Positions 1 through 12,578 are shown, counted from the stretch's first letter. The stretch is DNA of 64,000 nt from Megascapheus bottae (GCA_024803745.1 JANJXV010000004.1:54688358-54752357); one strand, 5' to 3'. Notes: a model not told the origin generated them from the letters alone. Numbers and translations are program-made.

Positions 1-111
1 GACCATAAGGTATTTGTATTTTTAAATAAAGGAAAAGAAAAACTCAGGTTATGCCAAGGAGAAATAAGTATAGTAAGAAGCCTCAGATATTAGAACCATT
101 TCATAAATAAG

Positions 112-245
112 TCAACACTGTTGACTCATGCTTATAATCTTAGCTACTCAGGAGGCTGAGATTGTGGTTGCAGGCCAACCTGGGGAGGAAAGCCCATGAG
201 ATTCTTATCTCCAATTAACCAACAAAAAGCCCAGGACTGGCATAA
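112..245 (+). repeat. SINE, 7SL/B1-like left half (partial)
   Basis: The stretch has the Alu/B1-like core 'agctactcaggaggctgag' followed by the phrase 'cttatctccaattaacc' that marks the 7SL-like left half of the local SINE. It ends in 'cccaggactgg', the end of the Geo right half, so most of the right monomer is deleted. Confidence 0.7.
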
Positions 246-3200
246 AATTATCTGTCTATTAGCATGGCTCAAGTAATAAAAGCCCACATAGCAAGCTTAG
301 GGCCATTAATTCCAAGTACAGTACTGTTTCTAATCTCTTCTGTTTTCTCCCAGGATATCAGTTGTGTGAAGGCTGATCTTGGTTGTTAACGAGCCTGGAC
401 TAAGAAGTACCTATAAAATTGGTAAGTCAGGGCCGGGAGTTTGCAAAAAAAAAAAAATTGAAAAGACAGATTTCTAGGCTTGTGGGGCCCTTATCATGGG
501 TGAGTGGCCCCCTCCAATAGACTGAAAGCCCAACTAGGATGGAAATTGTGGAAAAGAGAGAAGCTTGTACACAGGTCCACCTCACTCTTCTTGAGCAGGT
601 GTGATTCTGCTGCCTCCATTTCCCAAGGACATCGGACTCCAGGTTCTTCAGTTTTTGAATAGACTTACAGCAGTTGTTATCTAGGGAACTTCCCGGTCTT
701 CAGTCTTTGACGGGGGCTGCATCATGGTCCCCACGTTTTGTGGCTTCCAAAGCTTGGGACTGAGGAATTTCTTACTTATCTAGCTCTCTTGCCTGCAGAT
801 GGGCATTGTGGGATAATCCAGACTCTGAACATGTAGGTTAATCCTTAGAATTATATATGTACTTGACTGGTTCTGTTCCTCTGAGGACCCTGAATCATAC
901 AAGTTGGCTCTTGTTTTATCTAAGTGGTTCATGGTTTCACAACAACCTTCATCTTCTGTCCAACTTCTGGTTAAATCAACGGATGAAACCCTTCCTCATA
1001 TTTTCTATACTTGAAACATATTAAGTCTTAGAGTTAATACATTCCAATAGAAGTTATTAAGACATTCAAAGTTTTGGGCTTTTTTCCTGTTTTTAATGTA
1101 TATTTTACACATAATTTCAATATTTCTGATTTTGGTTTTGATTGAAAATACTTATCAATGGACAAGTTATTTTAATTAATTTCTGAGCCACGGTAAAAGT
1201 TCAATTAATTAATTAAGTTCAATTAAGTTCTGAGCCATGGTAAAACACTATATGCTCTAACCCCCAAATTGGCTTTATGTGTCAATATGCTAAAAATAAG
1301 AACAATGCATAGTGCTTTCTAAAATTCATATGCCTTCTATGTTTCTCTGAGTTATCAGGAAGCAATCATGTTCTAGAGGCAGATCCTGAAAGCATTAAGA
1401 AATTTCCAGGGCCAGGAAATATGGCTATTCCCTAATTCAATATATAGAATGAAACAACATTGTGATATATTTGCTATTTTGAAAGCAAAGGAAATTTGAT
1501 TCTGACCAAGTAACCTCTGCCATAGAATTATGGTTTAAGCAGCAGGTGCATTTTTCATTTTGAAGAATAACATAAAAACAAGACTGAAAAATAAAATAAG
1601 GCTGGAGCTCCTATTTTACACAATTTCACTTACAACTTGATAACCACCATTTTTTTCCTTTGTCATTTTTAACACAAGTAGAATGGGGTCCAAGATGAAA
1701 AACTGCCGGATAACAGAAGGGACACGGAAACGTCCACTCTCTTGGAAATTGCAAATAATGTGAGTATCCACTCTCTTGGGGATTGCATATAATGAGAGAG
1801 TGACAGAAAGGAATGGAAGGATGGCTGGCAGGCTGAACTTGAATCAGTAGCTCAGTCCTGCCCTGTGACAGAGAATATGGTGTGCGAATAAATAAAGATG
1901 GACAGAGTAGGCATGGTTGGTTCATTTTTCATGCTGTGTGCCATACTTTAGAGCACAGTTTTCATTTGTTTGATCTTTGGACTGAGGGTTCTAAAAAGAT
2001 CTCTCCATCAATGAGTTTTAGAGAATAAGAAATTGAGAGTATATTAAAGAATTTACTGTCCTGAAAGTTAATTAGAACGAGGGAAAAGCAAGGCCAAAAT
2101 AAACAAAAATTGAAGAACTATCAAATGGATTGTTTATCTGATATGAAGAAAAGAAGGAAGGCTAACTTCTAAACCATATGCAGACATATAGCCTGTGGCT
2201 TCAACTGATGGCAAGCTTTCCCCCACAATGACAACTAAGGGGAAAGACTAAATTCTATCAGGACAGATGGAGATGCAAAAATAAAAATAAAAAATAAAAA
2301 TAAATCACATCCTTGCACAAAGATGTGTTGTTAGACTGACATGGGGGTACTTGTGGTGATTATGGAATTTTGTCAAGTTGGAAGAGAAGCGGAGGGAGAC
2401 AAAGAAAGGGAAGCAGAGAATTACTGCTATCCAGATTTATCTCAGTTTCTTTGAAAAGGAAAAACACCCAAAACACGGGACTCTGCTGCACTTTTCCCCC
2501 CTGCTGGCTTTTAATAGAGAATCCAGACCCCAGGGCTAGCCTTTTAGGAGGGTGGATCTTTGGGAATGGCTTGGAGAAAGATCCCTACGGTCCCCTGTCC
2601 AAGTCAGAGTGGTAGCTTCCTGGGGGAACTGAGAAAGCAGTGGCGGAGAAATGAGGTATAAAGAGGGAGTTGCTGTAACCAAGATGAAAAAACGGTTAGA
2701 AACAGGGTGTCTAGAGGCCTGCAGCTATCAGGGTACAGAGCTGGGATATTGGAACTACCCAATGCTAACTCAAGAAACTAAACTGTGGCAGGAGCCATGT
2801 GTTCACTTGAGCATTTCCAGAACTCAGGATGAACAAGAAGAAAGATGGCTGAATGAATACATGGAAAGCACTTCGATCCCTTGTTGTCTAGTGTGTCCAA
2901 GAGAGATTTTAAAGACACACATGTATGGGATGCGGATTCTTTAGTGACCACAATGACAAAAGGAAAATTAAGACAACCAAAAAGAAAAAAAACTTCAACA
3001 CACAAATGTAAGTGAACTTTCATAACATTTCAAAACATTTTACTGAATTCAACATATCCAACAATTACTAAACACAGTCAATATAAAAGTTATTAATGAG
3101 ATATTTTAAATCCTTTATATATTGTCTTTAAACTGCTGCTTAAAATTTCTAAGCACATCATTTCTCAATATCTCTGATGGGACTAGGGGCTCTTGCCATG

Positions 3201-3273
3201 ACAGTATAACTCCATACTCTGCCTGCATTTATATTTAAATTTTTATGAACATGCTGGCTCAAAAATGAAATTA
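246..3273. other. Unique AT-rich DNA, no gene recognised
   Basis: I see no coding, RNA or mobile-element signature here. Short open frames (for example 2370-2615 and 2651-2944 on plus) have no recognisable domain and no splice context I would trust. An imperfect tandem duplication of about 34 bp lies at 1731-1798, repeating the phrase 'ccactctcttgg'. Another short duplication, 'ttctgagcca(c/t)ggtaaaa', lies near 1181-1247. Confidence 0.5.
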
Positions 3274-3470
3274 TGGGGACTATGAGTTTGGCCTAGTGGT
3301 AAAGTGCTTGCCTAACATGCACGAAGACCTGAGTTCAATTCCTCAGTACTACAGACTTAGAAAAGCCGGAAGTGGTGCTGTGTCTCAAGTGGGAGAGTGC
3401 TAGCATTGAGGAAAGCCCAAAGACAGTGCTCAGGCCTGAGATCAAGCCCAGGACTGGCAATAAATAAATA
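3274..3470 (+). repeat. IDL-Geo dimeric SINE
   Basis: The left monomer begins 'gagtttggcctagtggtaaa' and resembles the ID/tRNA-Ala A box, with a B-box-like 'gttcaattcc'. The right monomer contains the Geo phrases 'gccggaagtggtgctgtg' and 'ggacagtgctcaggcctgag'-type sequence, then 'aggactggcaa' and an A/T-rich tail. Almost full length, moderately diverged. Confidence 0.8.
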
Positions 3471-4445
3471 AGAATTATGTTCTTGTAATAGAAGCTAGCA
3501 ACACAATTGTTATATAAAGCAATTGCATGTATATATATTAAATGCGATTTGAAAATTCTTGATTATTTTACACATAAAATCAATACTTTTCTCAACCATC
3601 AATTATTGCAAAATTCCAGTATAAGTAGACAAATATGCACTAGTACTTCAGCTGACTGGATTTCAACAGAAGATTTTGACCCACTAAAGAAAGCAAGTCT
3701 TACTAATGAGACTTGAAGCGAATTTTCCCCTGTAAGAGTCTCTAATCCAATCAAGCCAGTTTTCTATTTCACATCTATCATCTATCATGATAGTTTAAAG
3801 ACTAATTGGTTTTGCTTCTGCTAACCCTGTTTTCTAGCTCATAATAACCATGATGATTCTTAATATTTACTAAGCTGTAAGTTAAGCACATACTCTCATA
3901 TGCTGTGAACATCATGACATTAGTTCTCATAGTAAAGAGGTAAAATACCTCATGGACCCAGTCGAAGGTAAGAAGCAAATAGAGTGACCAAAGGTCACCT
4001 AGTTAGGAAAATGTAGAGGCTCACAGTTGAACCTATTGTTCCAGTATCATGTGCTACATAGCTGACCAGTGGAGCCTCTGTAGCCTCTCCTCCCTCCCCT
4101 TGGCTGGGATAGCTCAAGTTATCCCTGGTGGGTCCACATAACTGCCCAATTAGTCTCCTAATTAGTCTTACCTTTGCTCTCACGCACATACCAAGTTATG
4201 GAACAGGCAGAAGACCACTGCCAGGCCAGATGGCAAATAAACTCTGGGTCTGTAACCTGTTACCTCTTAAAAGCATACTTTTCAACAGCTTTGCCATAAA
4301 ACACCAGATTAGGCTGCAAGGACAAAATACTTAGATTTCATGTGCTTGAATCAAGCTAAAACTCACAGGAGATATACAACTTACAAACATCTAAATGAAA
4401 CCTCTAGCTTCACTTGCTTTGGCTAACCTAAAAATCATGAACTTT
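3471..4445. other. Unique sequence, nothing recognised
   Basis: Only AT-rich non-coding sequence is visible between two IDL-Geo SINEs. Open frames here are short, overlap on both strands and match no family I know. Confidence 0.45.
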
Positions 4446-4642
4446 GGGGACCAGGAGTTTGGCCTAGTGGTAGAGTGCTTGCCTAGCATGCACAAAGACC
4501 TGAGTTAGATTCCTCAGTACCACATACATAGAAAAAAGCCAGAAGTGGTGCTGTGGCTCAAGAGGTCAATCTCTAGCCTTCAGAAAGTCTAAGGACAGTG
4601 CTTAGGCCCCGAGTGCAAGCCCCAGGACTGGCAACAAAATCA
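4446..4642 (+). repeat. IDL-Geo dimeric SINE
   Basis: Both monomers are present in order: ID-like 'gtagagtgcttgcctagcat', the linker 'cacatacatagaaaaaagcc', then the Geo unit ending 'gccccaggactggcaa'. It is followed by 'aaaatcatgaacttt', and 'aaaatcatgaactttgg' also precedes it, so a target duplication of about 15-17 bp (around 4430-4446 and 4637-4653) is visible. Confidence 0.85.
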
Positions 4643-4789
4643 TGAACTTTGGAGGTCACACAGCAGTAAATTATTAGCAATAGATTGTTAGCTTTCCACT
4701 GGTTTTAATAGTACCTCTGCCACATGGGGTATGGTAATAGTTGTCTTGGTCATTTTACAGGAGCTTGAAGAGAGTTTTGCTTAAAATGC

Positions 4790-5222
4790 CTTCTTTTTTT
4801 TAATCTCTTGGCAGGATTGGGGTTTGAATTCAGGTCTTTACTCTTGCTAGGCAGGTGCTCTACCAATTAAGCTGTACTTTCAGTCCCATTTTTCTTGGTT
4901 ATTTTTGAAATAGGGTTTTATTTCGGGACTAAGTATGTGTTTGAACCACCATCAGCTTATTTTAGGCTTCCTGTCCTTGCTGGGTTCATAAACCTGCAGC
5001 TAATCCTGCTTTCTTCCTTGGAGATGATATCTGTTGGACTTTTCTTCTCAGGCTGGCCTGGAATTCTGTTCCTTTGTTCTCATCCTGCTGTGTAGCTTAG
5101 GGTGACAGGTGCATATCACTGCATCCAGCTACCGGTTGAGAAAGGGACTGGAGAACTTTCCTACCTGGGCTTAATCTCTGTTTTCCAAATGGCTTGGATT
5201 ACAGGTGTGAGCAAAGGAATAT
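4790..5222 (-). repeat. Old composite SINE sequence (ID-like plus B1-like)
   Basis: The plus strand shows a T-rich start, an inverted tRNA-like segment 'ctaggcaggtgctctaccaa', then two B1-like inverted pieces including 'tcaggctggcctggaattct' and 'tggattacaggtgtgagca'. It reads as a heavily diverged, possibly nested, minus-strand SINE cluster. Exact boundaries are uncertain. Confidence 0.55.
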
Positions 5223-5429
5223 CATATTGAACACTGCCTGGAGCCTGCAGATACTTTATAAATGGCTAAAATAGAATGAAAGACCTGGAATTTCTGTCTG
5301 CAGATCACAACTCCTCTGTCTCAGACTTTACCTCTTCATGTAGACATGGTGATCATTTGAGAAATGTTCTGTTGAAGACTGCTACAATTATACTTGGTCT
5401 ATTGCCTGTTGGTATGAATATATGTTTGG

Positions 5430-5672
5430 TATTTCTTTTTTTTTGTTGGTTGTGGGGCTTGAACTCTGGGGCTGGGCACTGTCCCTGAGGTCTTCAGCTC
5501 AAAGCTACCGATATATCCCTTGAGCTAGAGTGCCACTCCTGGTTTTCTAGTGGTTAATTGGAGATAAGAGTTTCACAGTCTTTAGTGCCTGGGCTAGCTT
5601 TGAACCACAATCCTCAGATCTCAGCCTTATGAGTAGCTAGGATTACAGGTGTGAGCCACTGTGCCCGGCAAT
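5430..5672 (-). repeat. 7SL-like/Geo dimeric SINE
   Basis: Read on the minus strand it runs from a 7SL-like left half ('ggctcacacctgtaatccta' type) through 'ctcttatctccaattaacca' into the Geo right half and an A tail (T run at the plus-strand left end). It has the same right half as IDL-Geo but a different left half. Confidence 0.8.
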
Positions 5673-5686
5673 ATGTATTTCTTTTT

Positions 5687-6141
5687 TTCATATATTTTTT
5701 ATTATAATTAATAGAAGGGTTATATTACATTTGCCAGATAGAAGGTGCATTACTTCACAAACATTGATACCCTTTCTCATGTCTTGGTCCCCATTTCCTT
5801 CCCCCACACCCCCACGGTCATCTTGTTTTTCCCCCTTTCCTATCCAATTTCAAGTAACCAAATACGCATATATCCAATATATCAGATAACAAAGTGAAAT
5901 ACTGTAAAAATATGACATAACCAAGGGACAACAAAAGAAATGAGAGATAACATAATACATTAAGGATAACAATCACTCATTACATGGGTTTTGTTTCTAT
6001 ATCCTAGAGGTCCTTTCATTTAGCGTCATACTGTATGGCCTTATGTATCTAGGTTTTGCTCTATTGCAAATCTCTGCTAGGAGAGCCCAAGGTTTCTACT
6101 GATTATGACAAATGAGGGAAACCATTGAGCCTATGATCCTT
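5687..6141 (-). mobile_element. L1 3' end, 5'-truncated
   Basis: A plus-strand T-rich start ('ttttttattataattaat') is followed by the same sequence as the 3' UTR of the L1 at 12165 ('gtgcattacttcacaaacat', 'ttgataccctttctcatg') up to 'aaaccattgagcctatg', where ORF2 of the longer copy begins. The element is a short antisense copy of the UTR and the last few codons. Confidence 0.85.
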
Positions 6142-6222
6142 TTACCCCATAATCACCCCACCTTACCAGCCCATGTATTTCTTTTACCCCATAATCACCC
6201 CACCTTACCAGCCCAAATGCCT
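6139..6222. repeat. 42-bp tandem duplication at the L1 junction
   Basis: The block starting 'cttttaccccataatcaccc' occurs at 6139 and again at 6181, almost identical over about 35 bp. It begins exactly where the L1 fragment stops matching. Confidence 0.8.
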
Positions 6223-6935
6223 ATAGTCTTTTAGCCATATTATAAAACCTGGACCAAACCATAAAACAGGGTGATTATGCAAAATGTGGAGGAACTCTAC
6301 ATTCCCTGACTCAAGCCCTGAGAGTCCGCTAATAAGCCTAACAAGGTCAACCGTATTTCAGAAGTTCCTGAATGAAATTAACTGCCAGTTAGCCCATCAA
6401 GTAATGGCCCAGGAGGCTTATGTACAAGAAAGGAAATCTCTTTTGAACCCATGCTTTGGACTAATAGATAATTACTAAACGTTAGCCCACTGCCATAAAG
6501 AGTCAATAAAAATTTGTTGTTTCTCTGTTCAAGCCAACAACCTGACCACCTCTGTCAGTGTTCACTCACTTCAACTCAAGAATATCAGCTGGAATCAGGT
6601 CCCAATTTAAAAAAAAACTTGCTTATCTTTGTGGATAGTACATGGTTTGGTCTGTACTATTTCTACATGTAAGGTCTTAAGATCCAGGCACACTTGTCTG
6701 AGCCAAACCATGAAGAGAATTAGCAAGGTGTGAATAATCAGAAGATCTGCTTGGCCACAAAATCCAAACCCTGCAAACACTTCAGTTTTCTGCAATTCCT
6801 TTCTCTCTTGGATAAAGCTCATAAAGCAAAAAGTTACTGGGGAAACAGGAGGACTTATTGACTTAGCTCTCATATTAAGAAATAAGATTGGGGGGAAACC
6901 ATTTTTCTGTGGGTATTTGGTTGACTGTCTCGTTT
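6223..6935. other. Unique sequence, nothing recognised
   Basis: No repeat consensus, domain or RNA signature is seen. The minus-strand open frame at 6607-6873 shows no recognisable motif. Confidence 0.4.
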
Positions 6936-7150
6936 TCTTGTGGTTGCTGTTAATAGATTATGACAGACTCGGTGGTTTTAAAACAATGGGAATTTCTTTC
7001 CTAACAATTATAGAGGTTTGAAGTCTTCAATGAAAGTGTCCAAAGGCCTGCGTGTCCTTTGAAGTCCTTAGGGATGAATCATTTTTCTTCCTCCAGCTTC
7101 TAGTGGCTTTAGGCATTGCTTGGCTCCTGGAGGTGCAAGAGAGAAAAACA
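6936..7150 (-). repeat. Possible MaLR/MLT1-like LTR fragment
   Basis: The order of short phrases ('ttgctgttaatagattatga', 'aaaacaatgggaatttcttt', 'gaggtttgaagtcttcaatg') resembles an inverted, decayed mammalian MLT1 LTR end. This is resemblance by eye only. Confidence 0.35.
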
Positions 7151-7599
7151 AACTGTTTGGGAGCTGCTCTGAAACAGGAGGATTCTCCTACAATCTGTTT
7201 GTTTCTGCGTTATATTATAGTTGTTATGGGCCAGTCTTGGTCTCTTATTGGTGGTTCCTAATAGGAAGGCTTATTGGAATCATGGTATGGGCAGGATTCT
7301 CAGGCACACACAGTTGAGAAGCCAATTGCCAGAGAGTCTGGTAGTTTCCCACCCTTTTTTAAAAAATTGAGAACAAAGTAGACAGAGACTAGGACTTAGT
7401 TGTTTTCTTTGCCATCTTAAAATATGCATAAGAGAAAGTATTAGCATAGGCAGCCACAGATATTTATTGAATGAATAAATCAGAGGATTGCTTGATGATA
7501 TTTCATTCATGTTATGGTTGGTGGACTCTGAGATGCCCCACAGACTTGCTGTCTCCTGCCACATATGTTCCTGTGTATCTTTTCCTTTGGCTGTAAGGT

Positions 7600-8110
7600 A
7601 GACTTATTGTCTTGCCTCTAATGAGTATATTGAATGTAAGTAATGGGATGTCATTGCCCAGATTTATTTGGCCACACCAAGACTGTAGCTTCTATTTGGG
7701 GTACCTTTCTCTCTCTCTTCTCCCATCCTCACAGCCGTTACTTTGGAGGAAGCCAGTTGCCATGTTTTCAGGAGTCTTTTGGAGAAGCCCCTATGGAAAG
7801 AATGGATGCCTGGTCAGCAACCAGGAAGGAGTCGAGGTGATTAGTCCAAACACTCTTGAGGAATTGAATTCTGCCAATAGTCACAAAAGTGACTTAGAGT
7901 TTAAAGGCAGATTTCTCCTTCCTGAACCCTGCAGTGGCAGCCTGGCTGAGAACTTGATGCAGCTTTGAGAGAGACCTTGTGTCAACCAGGCAGCTAAGCA
8001 GAGCCTGGGTTCTTGACCCATAAAAATGGTGAGATGACAGTTACTGCTTAAGCTGCTAAATTTGGAGGTAATTTATTGTGTGGGAATAGATAACTGCCAG
8101 AGGTATTAAC
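7600..8110 (+). repeat. Old LTR-like interspersed repeat (MaLR/MER type)
   Basis: The 3' part 'ggttcttgacccataaaaat', 'gtgagatgacagttactgc', 'aagctgctaaatttggaggt' and 'aatagataactgcc' follows the terminal pattern shared by mammalian MaLR-type LTR repeats. The upstream part ('gatgtcattgcccagattta') fits the same kind of element. The 118-codon frame at 7612-7968 lies inside it and is probably fortuitous. Confidence 0.4.
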
Positions 8111-9192
8111 CACTCCTTTGCCAGCCCAAATGCTACCTAAGCGAAACAGAAACAGAGTTTCTTAGGGTAGGTAAGGAACTTTCAAGGTCATCCATCTAAA
8201 CTCATCTTGGCACAAATGTAAAGAACAGACTCAGCGACGACATACACCTTCCTTAGTAGGTACGAGGCTGGTACTGGTCTTGGGCCCTGATGACAACCAG
8301 GACTTTTTTTTTTTTAACTACTTGGCTGCTGATTTAGCTGAGAAATTGGTCTTTGTCCCAAATGCATAATTCAAGAACTGTCAACCTTAGTGATTCCGCT
8401 TATAGATCATCAACACTTGAATTGTCTACATTTTTAGGAACAAGGAACTCTAAAAATGGAATGATATTATGCATATTTCTATATTATAAAATGTATCATA
8501 ATAATTATATTTCATACCTCATACTAATTATGTATTATATAATATGCTATTATGATAGAAATTATTATATGTTATATAATGGGTTACATTATTGTGAATT
8601 ATAATAATTATACTTTTATAACTTCTTACATTTGAAGTCTTTCACATATGCTCTCTTTGAAATAATCCTACAGTATGAATAATTATCTAATTTGCAAACA
8701 TGTCAGACCATGTGCCTGCATTCACAGCCAGGACCTGAACCTAGCTCTGAGCCCAGACTCCAGCTGGCACATCCTTCTAGCCCTTTCCTCAGTGACCTGG
8801 TACTGTCCCCAGCCCAAGGCTTTCAATATTATTGTCATTCTTTCTGTTTAGGCTTCCATTTTATTTCCCATCTGGCATAATCTGGCATTCCTATCGCATT
8901 GTGCTGTATGAAACAAAGACTATTTTAAAGTTTCTGAGTCCCAGATCTTAATAACAAATAATGTCAATCAGTAATAGTCGTTCAATTAAGAATGAAAATA
9001 AGGAAGAAAAAGGGAAAAAAGGCAAAAATGTTTTGCAGAATGGCACTCTTATTAATGCCTTCCCTTTATACTTTTTAAAGCAAGAGAGTGGCTGTCTTCA
9101 AATCAGCAGGCAGGCTCAGCTTTGTATACTTTGCAGAAACTCTTATAATGGGCAGCACATGGGAACAGCACATGGAAGCTTTAAGAATGGTA

Positions 9193-9193
<1 letters not shown>
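8111..9193. other. Unique sequence with an AT-rich block
   Basis: No gene is recognised. At about 8470-8612 the sequence is almost purely A/T with many TATAAT-like self-complementary words and could form hairpins. It looks like low-complexity DNA. Confidence 0.45.
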
Positions 9194-9248
<55 letters not shown>

Positions 9249-9252
9249 GTGT
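9194..9252. repeat. (GT)n microsatellite
   Basis: A nearly pure GT dinucleotide run of about 29 units with GCGT interruptions at both ends. Confidence 0.97.
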
Positions 9253-9827
9253 TAATATGGAGGCATAGTGTTTTCACTTGAAGCTAGTAATCTACCACTT
9301 GAAAAGAAAGAAAGAAAAAAGAAAAAGGGAAAGAAAGACAAACTTTATAATCACCAAAACATTTCTAGAAAACAGCCTAAGATGTGTGTCAGTCAGAGAC
9401 CCTGTGGATGCTGTCTAATTCTTCTTGTCCTCACTTCCTGTTCCTATGACATCGCACACATGCACACACCTCTGCATTTACATAGTTATATCTCTATCAC
9501 AGTCTTCCAGCTCCCTTAAACCTATTTAACGTCCCTGTCAGATGGGTTAATTTGCATTTGATGCACATCCAACATCAATGATCTACCTGATTGTGTCTTA
9601 TTTTGTCCTTACATAATTTCCATTAAAACATTTCAGTCGATCAATTTTGTTTTTCTTTTCCCTATAGATCTCCTGTTTCCCTGCCTCACCGCCATCGCTC
9701 ATAAGGAAACTTTCCTTCAGCCATCATCTTGGAACTTTCATTTAATACTCTCATCTGTCTCTCTCCCCTCCCCTTGTGTTGTAACTTGGCTTTGTGACCG
9801 CTAGGCCATGCCTCTGACTCTGTGCTT
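9253..9827. other. Unique sequence with a purine-rich patch
   Basis: A GA/A-rich patch at 9301-9338 follows the GT repeat. The rest shows no recognisable gene or repeat. Confidence 0.4.
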
Positions 9828-10025
9828 TAAATTCTTTTTTTGAGTCTTTACGTGGCTGATCTGGATTGCAGTCGTGATGAGGTCTCCTACATAACTAGGA
9901 TGATAGATATACACCACCAGTTTATTGGCTGACATGGAGTCTTACTAACTTCTTGTCTAGTGCAATCTTATTGATCTCTGTCTCTCAAGTAGCTGGGATT
10001 ACAGCTTGACAAGAAGCTGGCCTGT
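9828..10025 (-). repeat. Old B1-like SINE remnant
   Basis: The plus strand has a T-rich start, then 'ctctcaagtagctgggatta' followed by 'cagcttgacaagaagctggc'. This is the inverted 7SL-like 'agctacttgagag' box of a decayed SINE. The rest is too diverged to assign. Confidence 0.45.
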
Positions 10026-11547
10026 AATGCCATTCTGATTCACATTTTTTCTTTCTGAAAACCTTTAAAGATTGTTATCAGTATTGTTTTTATTTCTGAT
10101 GTTCTGGAATTTAAAACAGTATGTCTTCAGGTGTATCTGTTTATAATTTATACAATTTCCTTTTAGCAGTTCTTTCACAGTGCTCTTCCTCTTGTTTCTT
10201 TCTCTTTCTAGAGCGTTGTTGTACTTCCTTGGCTGAAACTTTAATCTGTTTTCTCCTCTCCTTCCTTGTCTCTTTGCTTTTGCTTTATTCAGGAGTGGGG
10301 AGGAGGCTAATTCTATTTAATTTTAAGGCACTTTTGTGATTATTTTCTTTTTTGAAAAGTGTTATAATTTTATGAATACAATGCATTTGTTTAGCTTCAT
10401 AAGGGCATTTACTTGGTGGGGAGGAGAGAATTTTCTTCCATTTTCTGCAATCCCTTTCTTTCAGGCCTTTTTTCCATTGTTTGTCTTTGTCCCATCCATG
10501 TGGGAAGTTTTCCTTAGTCACTCATGGCTGTCCATTACTAATAAAAGCAGGAACCAATGATGGGGATCTGGAAGTAGTCACATGCACAGGAGAATTTTCA
10601 GCTGGAAGACTTCTTTGTCGGGAAGGATTGGCAGTGCGGAAGACTTAAGATTTAGAAATGGAGCATCCATATCATGCTCTGGAGCTTTGCCAGTATTTTT
10701 TTTTTTTGAGAAGAACACTCTAGTTTGCTACTTATGGATCACATAGCTGCTACCAATGTCTTGGAAATGAGCAAAGCATGCACCTACCATTCAGTCTCAT
10801 TTCCTTTATTCACTCCTTGACAAGACCAAAACATCTTACTCTTAAGAACTTAGGAAAGTAAATCTTCATCTTCTGATTGATGCTGAGGTTGGAACAAATA
10901 GATGGTGCACATGTATATTTTCTGGCAAGAAGGAAGAGGGGGGGGCAGGCTAGCCAGTCTATACACAGACTTTCAACCAATCCTCTCTTCCAGTTCCATG
11001 CCTTCCTCTATTTCCTGTAACATCTGACCGACAATCTAAAAAATTTAGGGATTCTGCAGATAAAGTGGTTCCTCTTCCTTCACACTCTTTTGGATGCAAT
11101 ATCCTTTGCTAAGCAATATCCTTTGCTTTGTCTGCCTGGTCTTTTCAAGAATTATTGGCAATTCCTATCTGCTGATTTCTTATCTCCCTTTCTCTTTATT
11201 CCAGTGCATAACCTATATATACATATATAAAATGTGGATATTATATATATACACTCATTCCTTATTTTCATTTTTCACCGTGTATTGAGTATGAGAGGAG
11301 ACATAAGTGGCAGACACATTTACAGCATATTTAACCCAAAGTCTTAAATGGCCTTATTAATGCTGATAATGTCACCAATTGAGATGCTTAGCATGACCCC
11401 TGGGTGGTTTGGAGTCAGAGCCAGGTAGAACTGTGACATTGGCTCTGCACATATTCAGAATCCAGGGAGCAGCAGGTGAATGGATTATCTTGCAGTTTAA
11501 CTCAATGATAGCATTTTGTAGCTCAGATTAAAACCAAAAAGTGAACC
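10026..11547. other. Unique sequence, nothing recognised
   Basis: T-rich and A-rich segments with short open frames on both strands but no family signature. A G run occurs at about 10939-10946. Confidence 0.4.
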
Positions 11548-11680
11548 TGCAGGGGGAGGGTGGGAAATAAATGGGGACCATGTCATGAGAGAGGGTATCA
11601 ATGTTTGTGAAGTTATGCAGCTTCTATCTGGTGAATATAATGTAACCCTTCTATTAATCACAATAAAAAATAAAAAAGAA
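11548..11680 (+). mobile_element. L1 3' end (short)
   Basis: This matches the 3' UTR end of the local young L1: a G-rich stretch, 'agggtatcaatgtttgtgaa', 'tctggtgaatataatgtaac', then 'cacaataaaaaataaaaaag' as the poly(A) end. Confidence 0.85.
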
Positions 11681-11864
11681 AGTGCTTATAACTGTAGAAA
11701 CACGTAGAGTAATTTGAAAATATTTCAGGTTAAATCTGTTAACTATTGAAACTGCTCCATGATGGGTAAGAGTTAATGTGCTGTATTAATACAACAGAAG
11801 GGATTCTTTTGGTGGGAAGAGGGATTACTGGGTGGGGTTATAATTTTTCAGGAATGATAATGAT

Positions 11865-11865
<1 letters not shown>

Positions 11866-11902
<37 letters not shown>
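11866..11902. repeat. (TATC)n microsatellite
   Basis: About nine perfect tetranucleotide units, followed by one imperfect 'atctatctt' unit. Confidence 0.97.
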
Positions 11903-11929
11903 ATCTATCTTGATGACAGATAGTTCTAG

Positions 11930-12162
11930 AGCTTGAATCCAGGGCCTGAGAACTTTTGTGCACAAGGCTAGTGCTCTACACCACAGCTCCAATTCTGACT
12001 TTGTGTGCTTCATTGGAGATAAAAGTCTCACAGAATTTTTTTCCATATATGTTTATTGTAATTAATACAGGGGTTACAGTTATATGGCTTGAATCCATGA
12101 TCCTCAGATTTCAGCCTCCTGAGTAGCTAGGATTGTAGGCATGAGCCACTGGTTCCTGGCAG
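11930..12162 (-). repeat. Dimeric SINE interrupted by an L1 3'-end fragment
   Basis: The Geo half ('gagcttgaatccagggcctg' on plus) and the 7SL-like half ('cagcctcctgagtagctagg') are separated at about 12036-12085 by 'ccatatatgtttattgtaat ... ggggttacagttata', the inverted 3' end of the local L1. A small L1 3' end therefore appears to be nested inside an inverted SINE. Confidence 0.65.
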
Positions 12163-12578
12163 TATTCTGTATTTTTTTAAATATTTTTTATTATAATTAA
12201 TAAAAGGGTTACATGATATTTGCCAGATAGAAGGTGCATTAATTCACATACATTGATACCCTTTCATATGTCTTGGTCCCCATTACCCTCTCCCCAACCC
12301 CCATCTTGATTTTCCCCCTTCCCTATCCAATTTCAAATAACCAAATACAAATATATCCAAAATATCAGATAACAAAGTGAGATACTGTAACAATATGATA
12401 TAACCAAGGGACAGCAAATGAGTTGAGAGATAACATAGTACATTAAGGAGAACAATCATTCATTGTATGGCTTTTGTTTCAGTATCCTGGAGGTCCTTTC
12501 AAATAGCTTCATACTATATGGCCTTTTGTATCAAGGTTTTGCTCTATTGCAAATCTCTGCTAGGAGATCCAAAGGTTT

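Noticed and set aside
3300..3345. tRNA-like A and B boxes
   Set aside because: They belong to the ID monomer of a SINE; there is no complete cloverleaf, so it is not a tRNA gene. The same holds for the other SINE copies.
7612..7968. 118-codon plus-strand open frame
   Set aside because: It lies within an old LTR-like repeat and shows no known domain.
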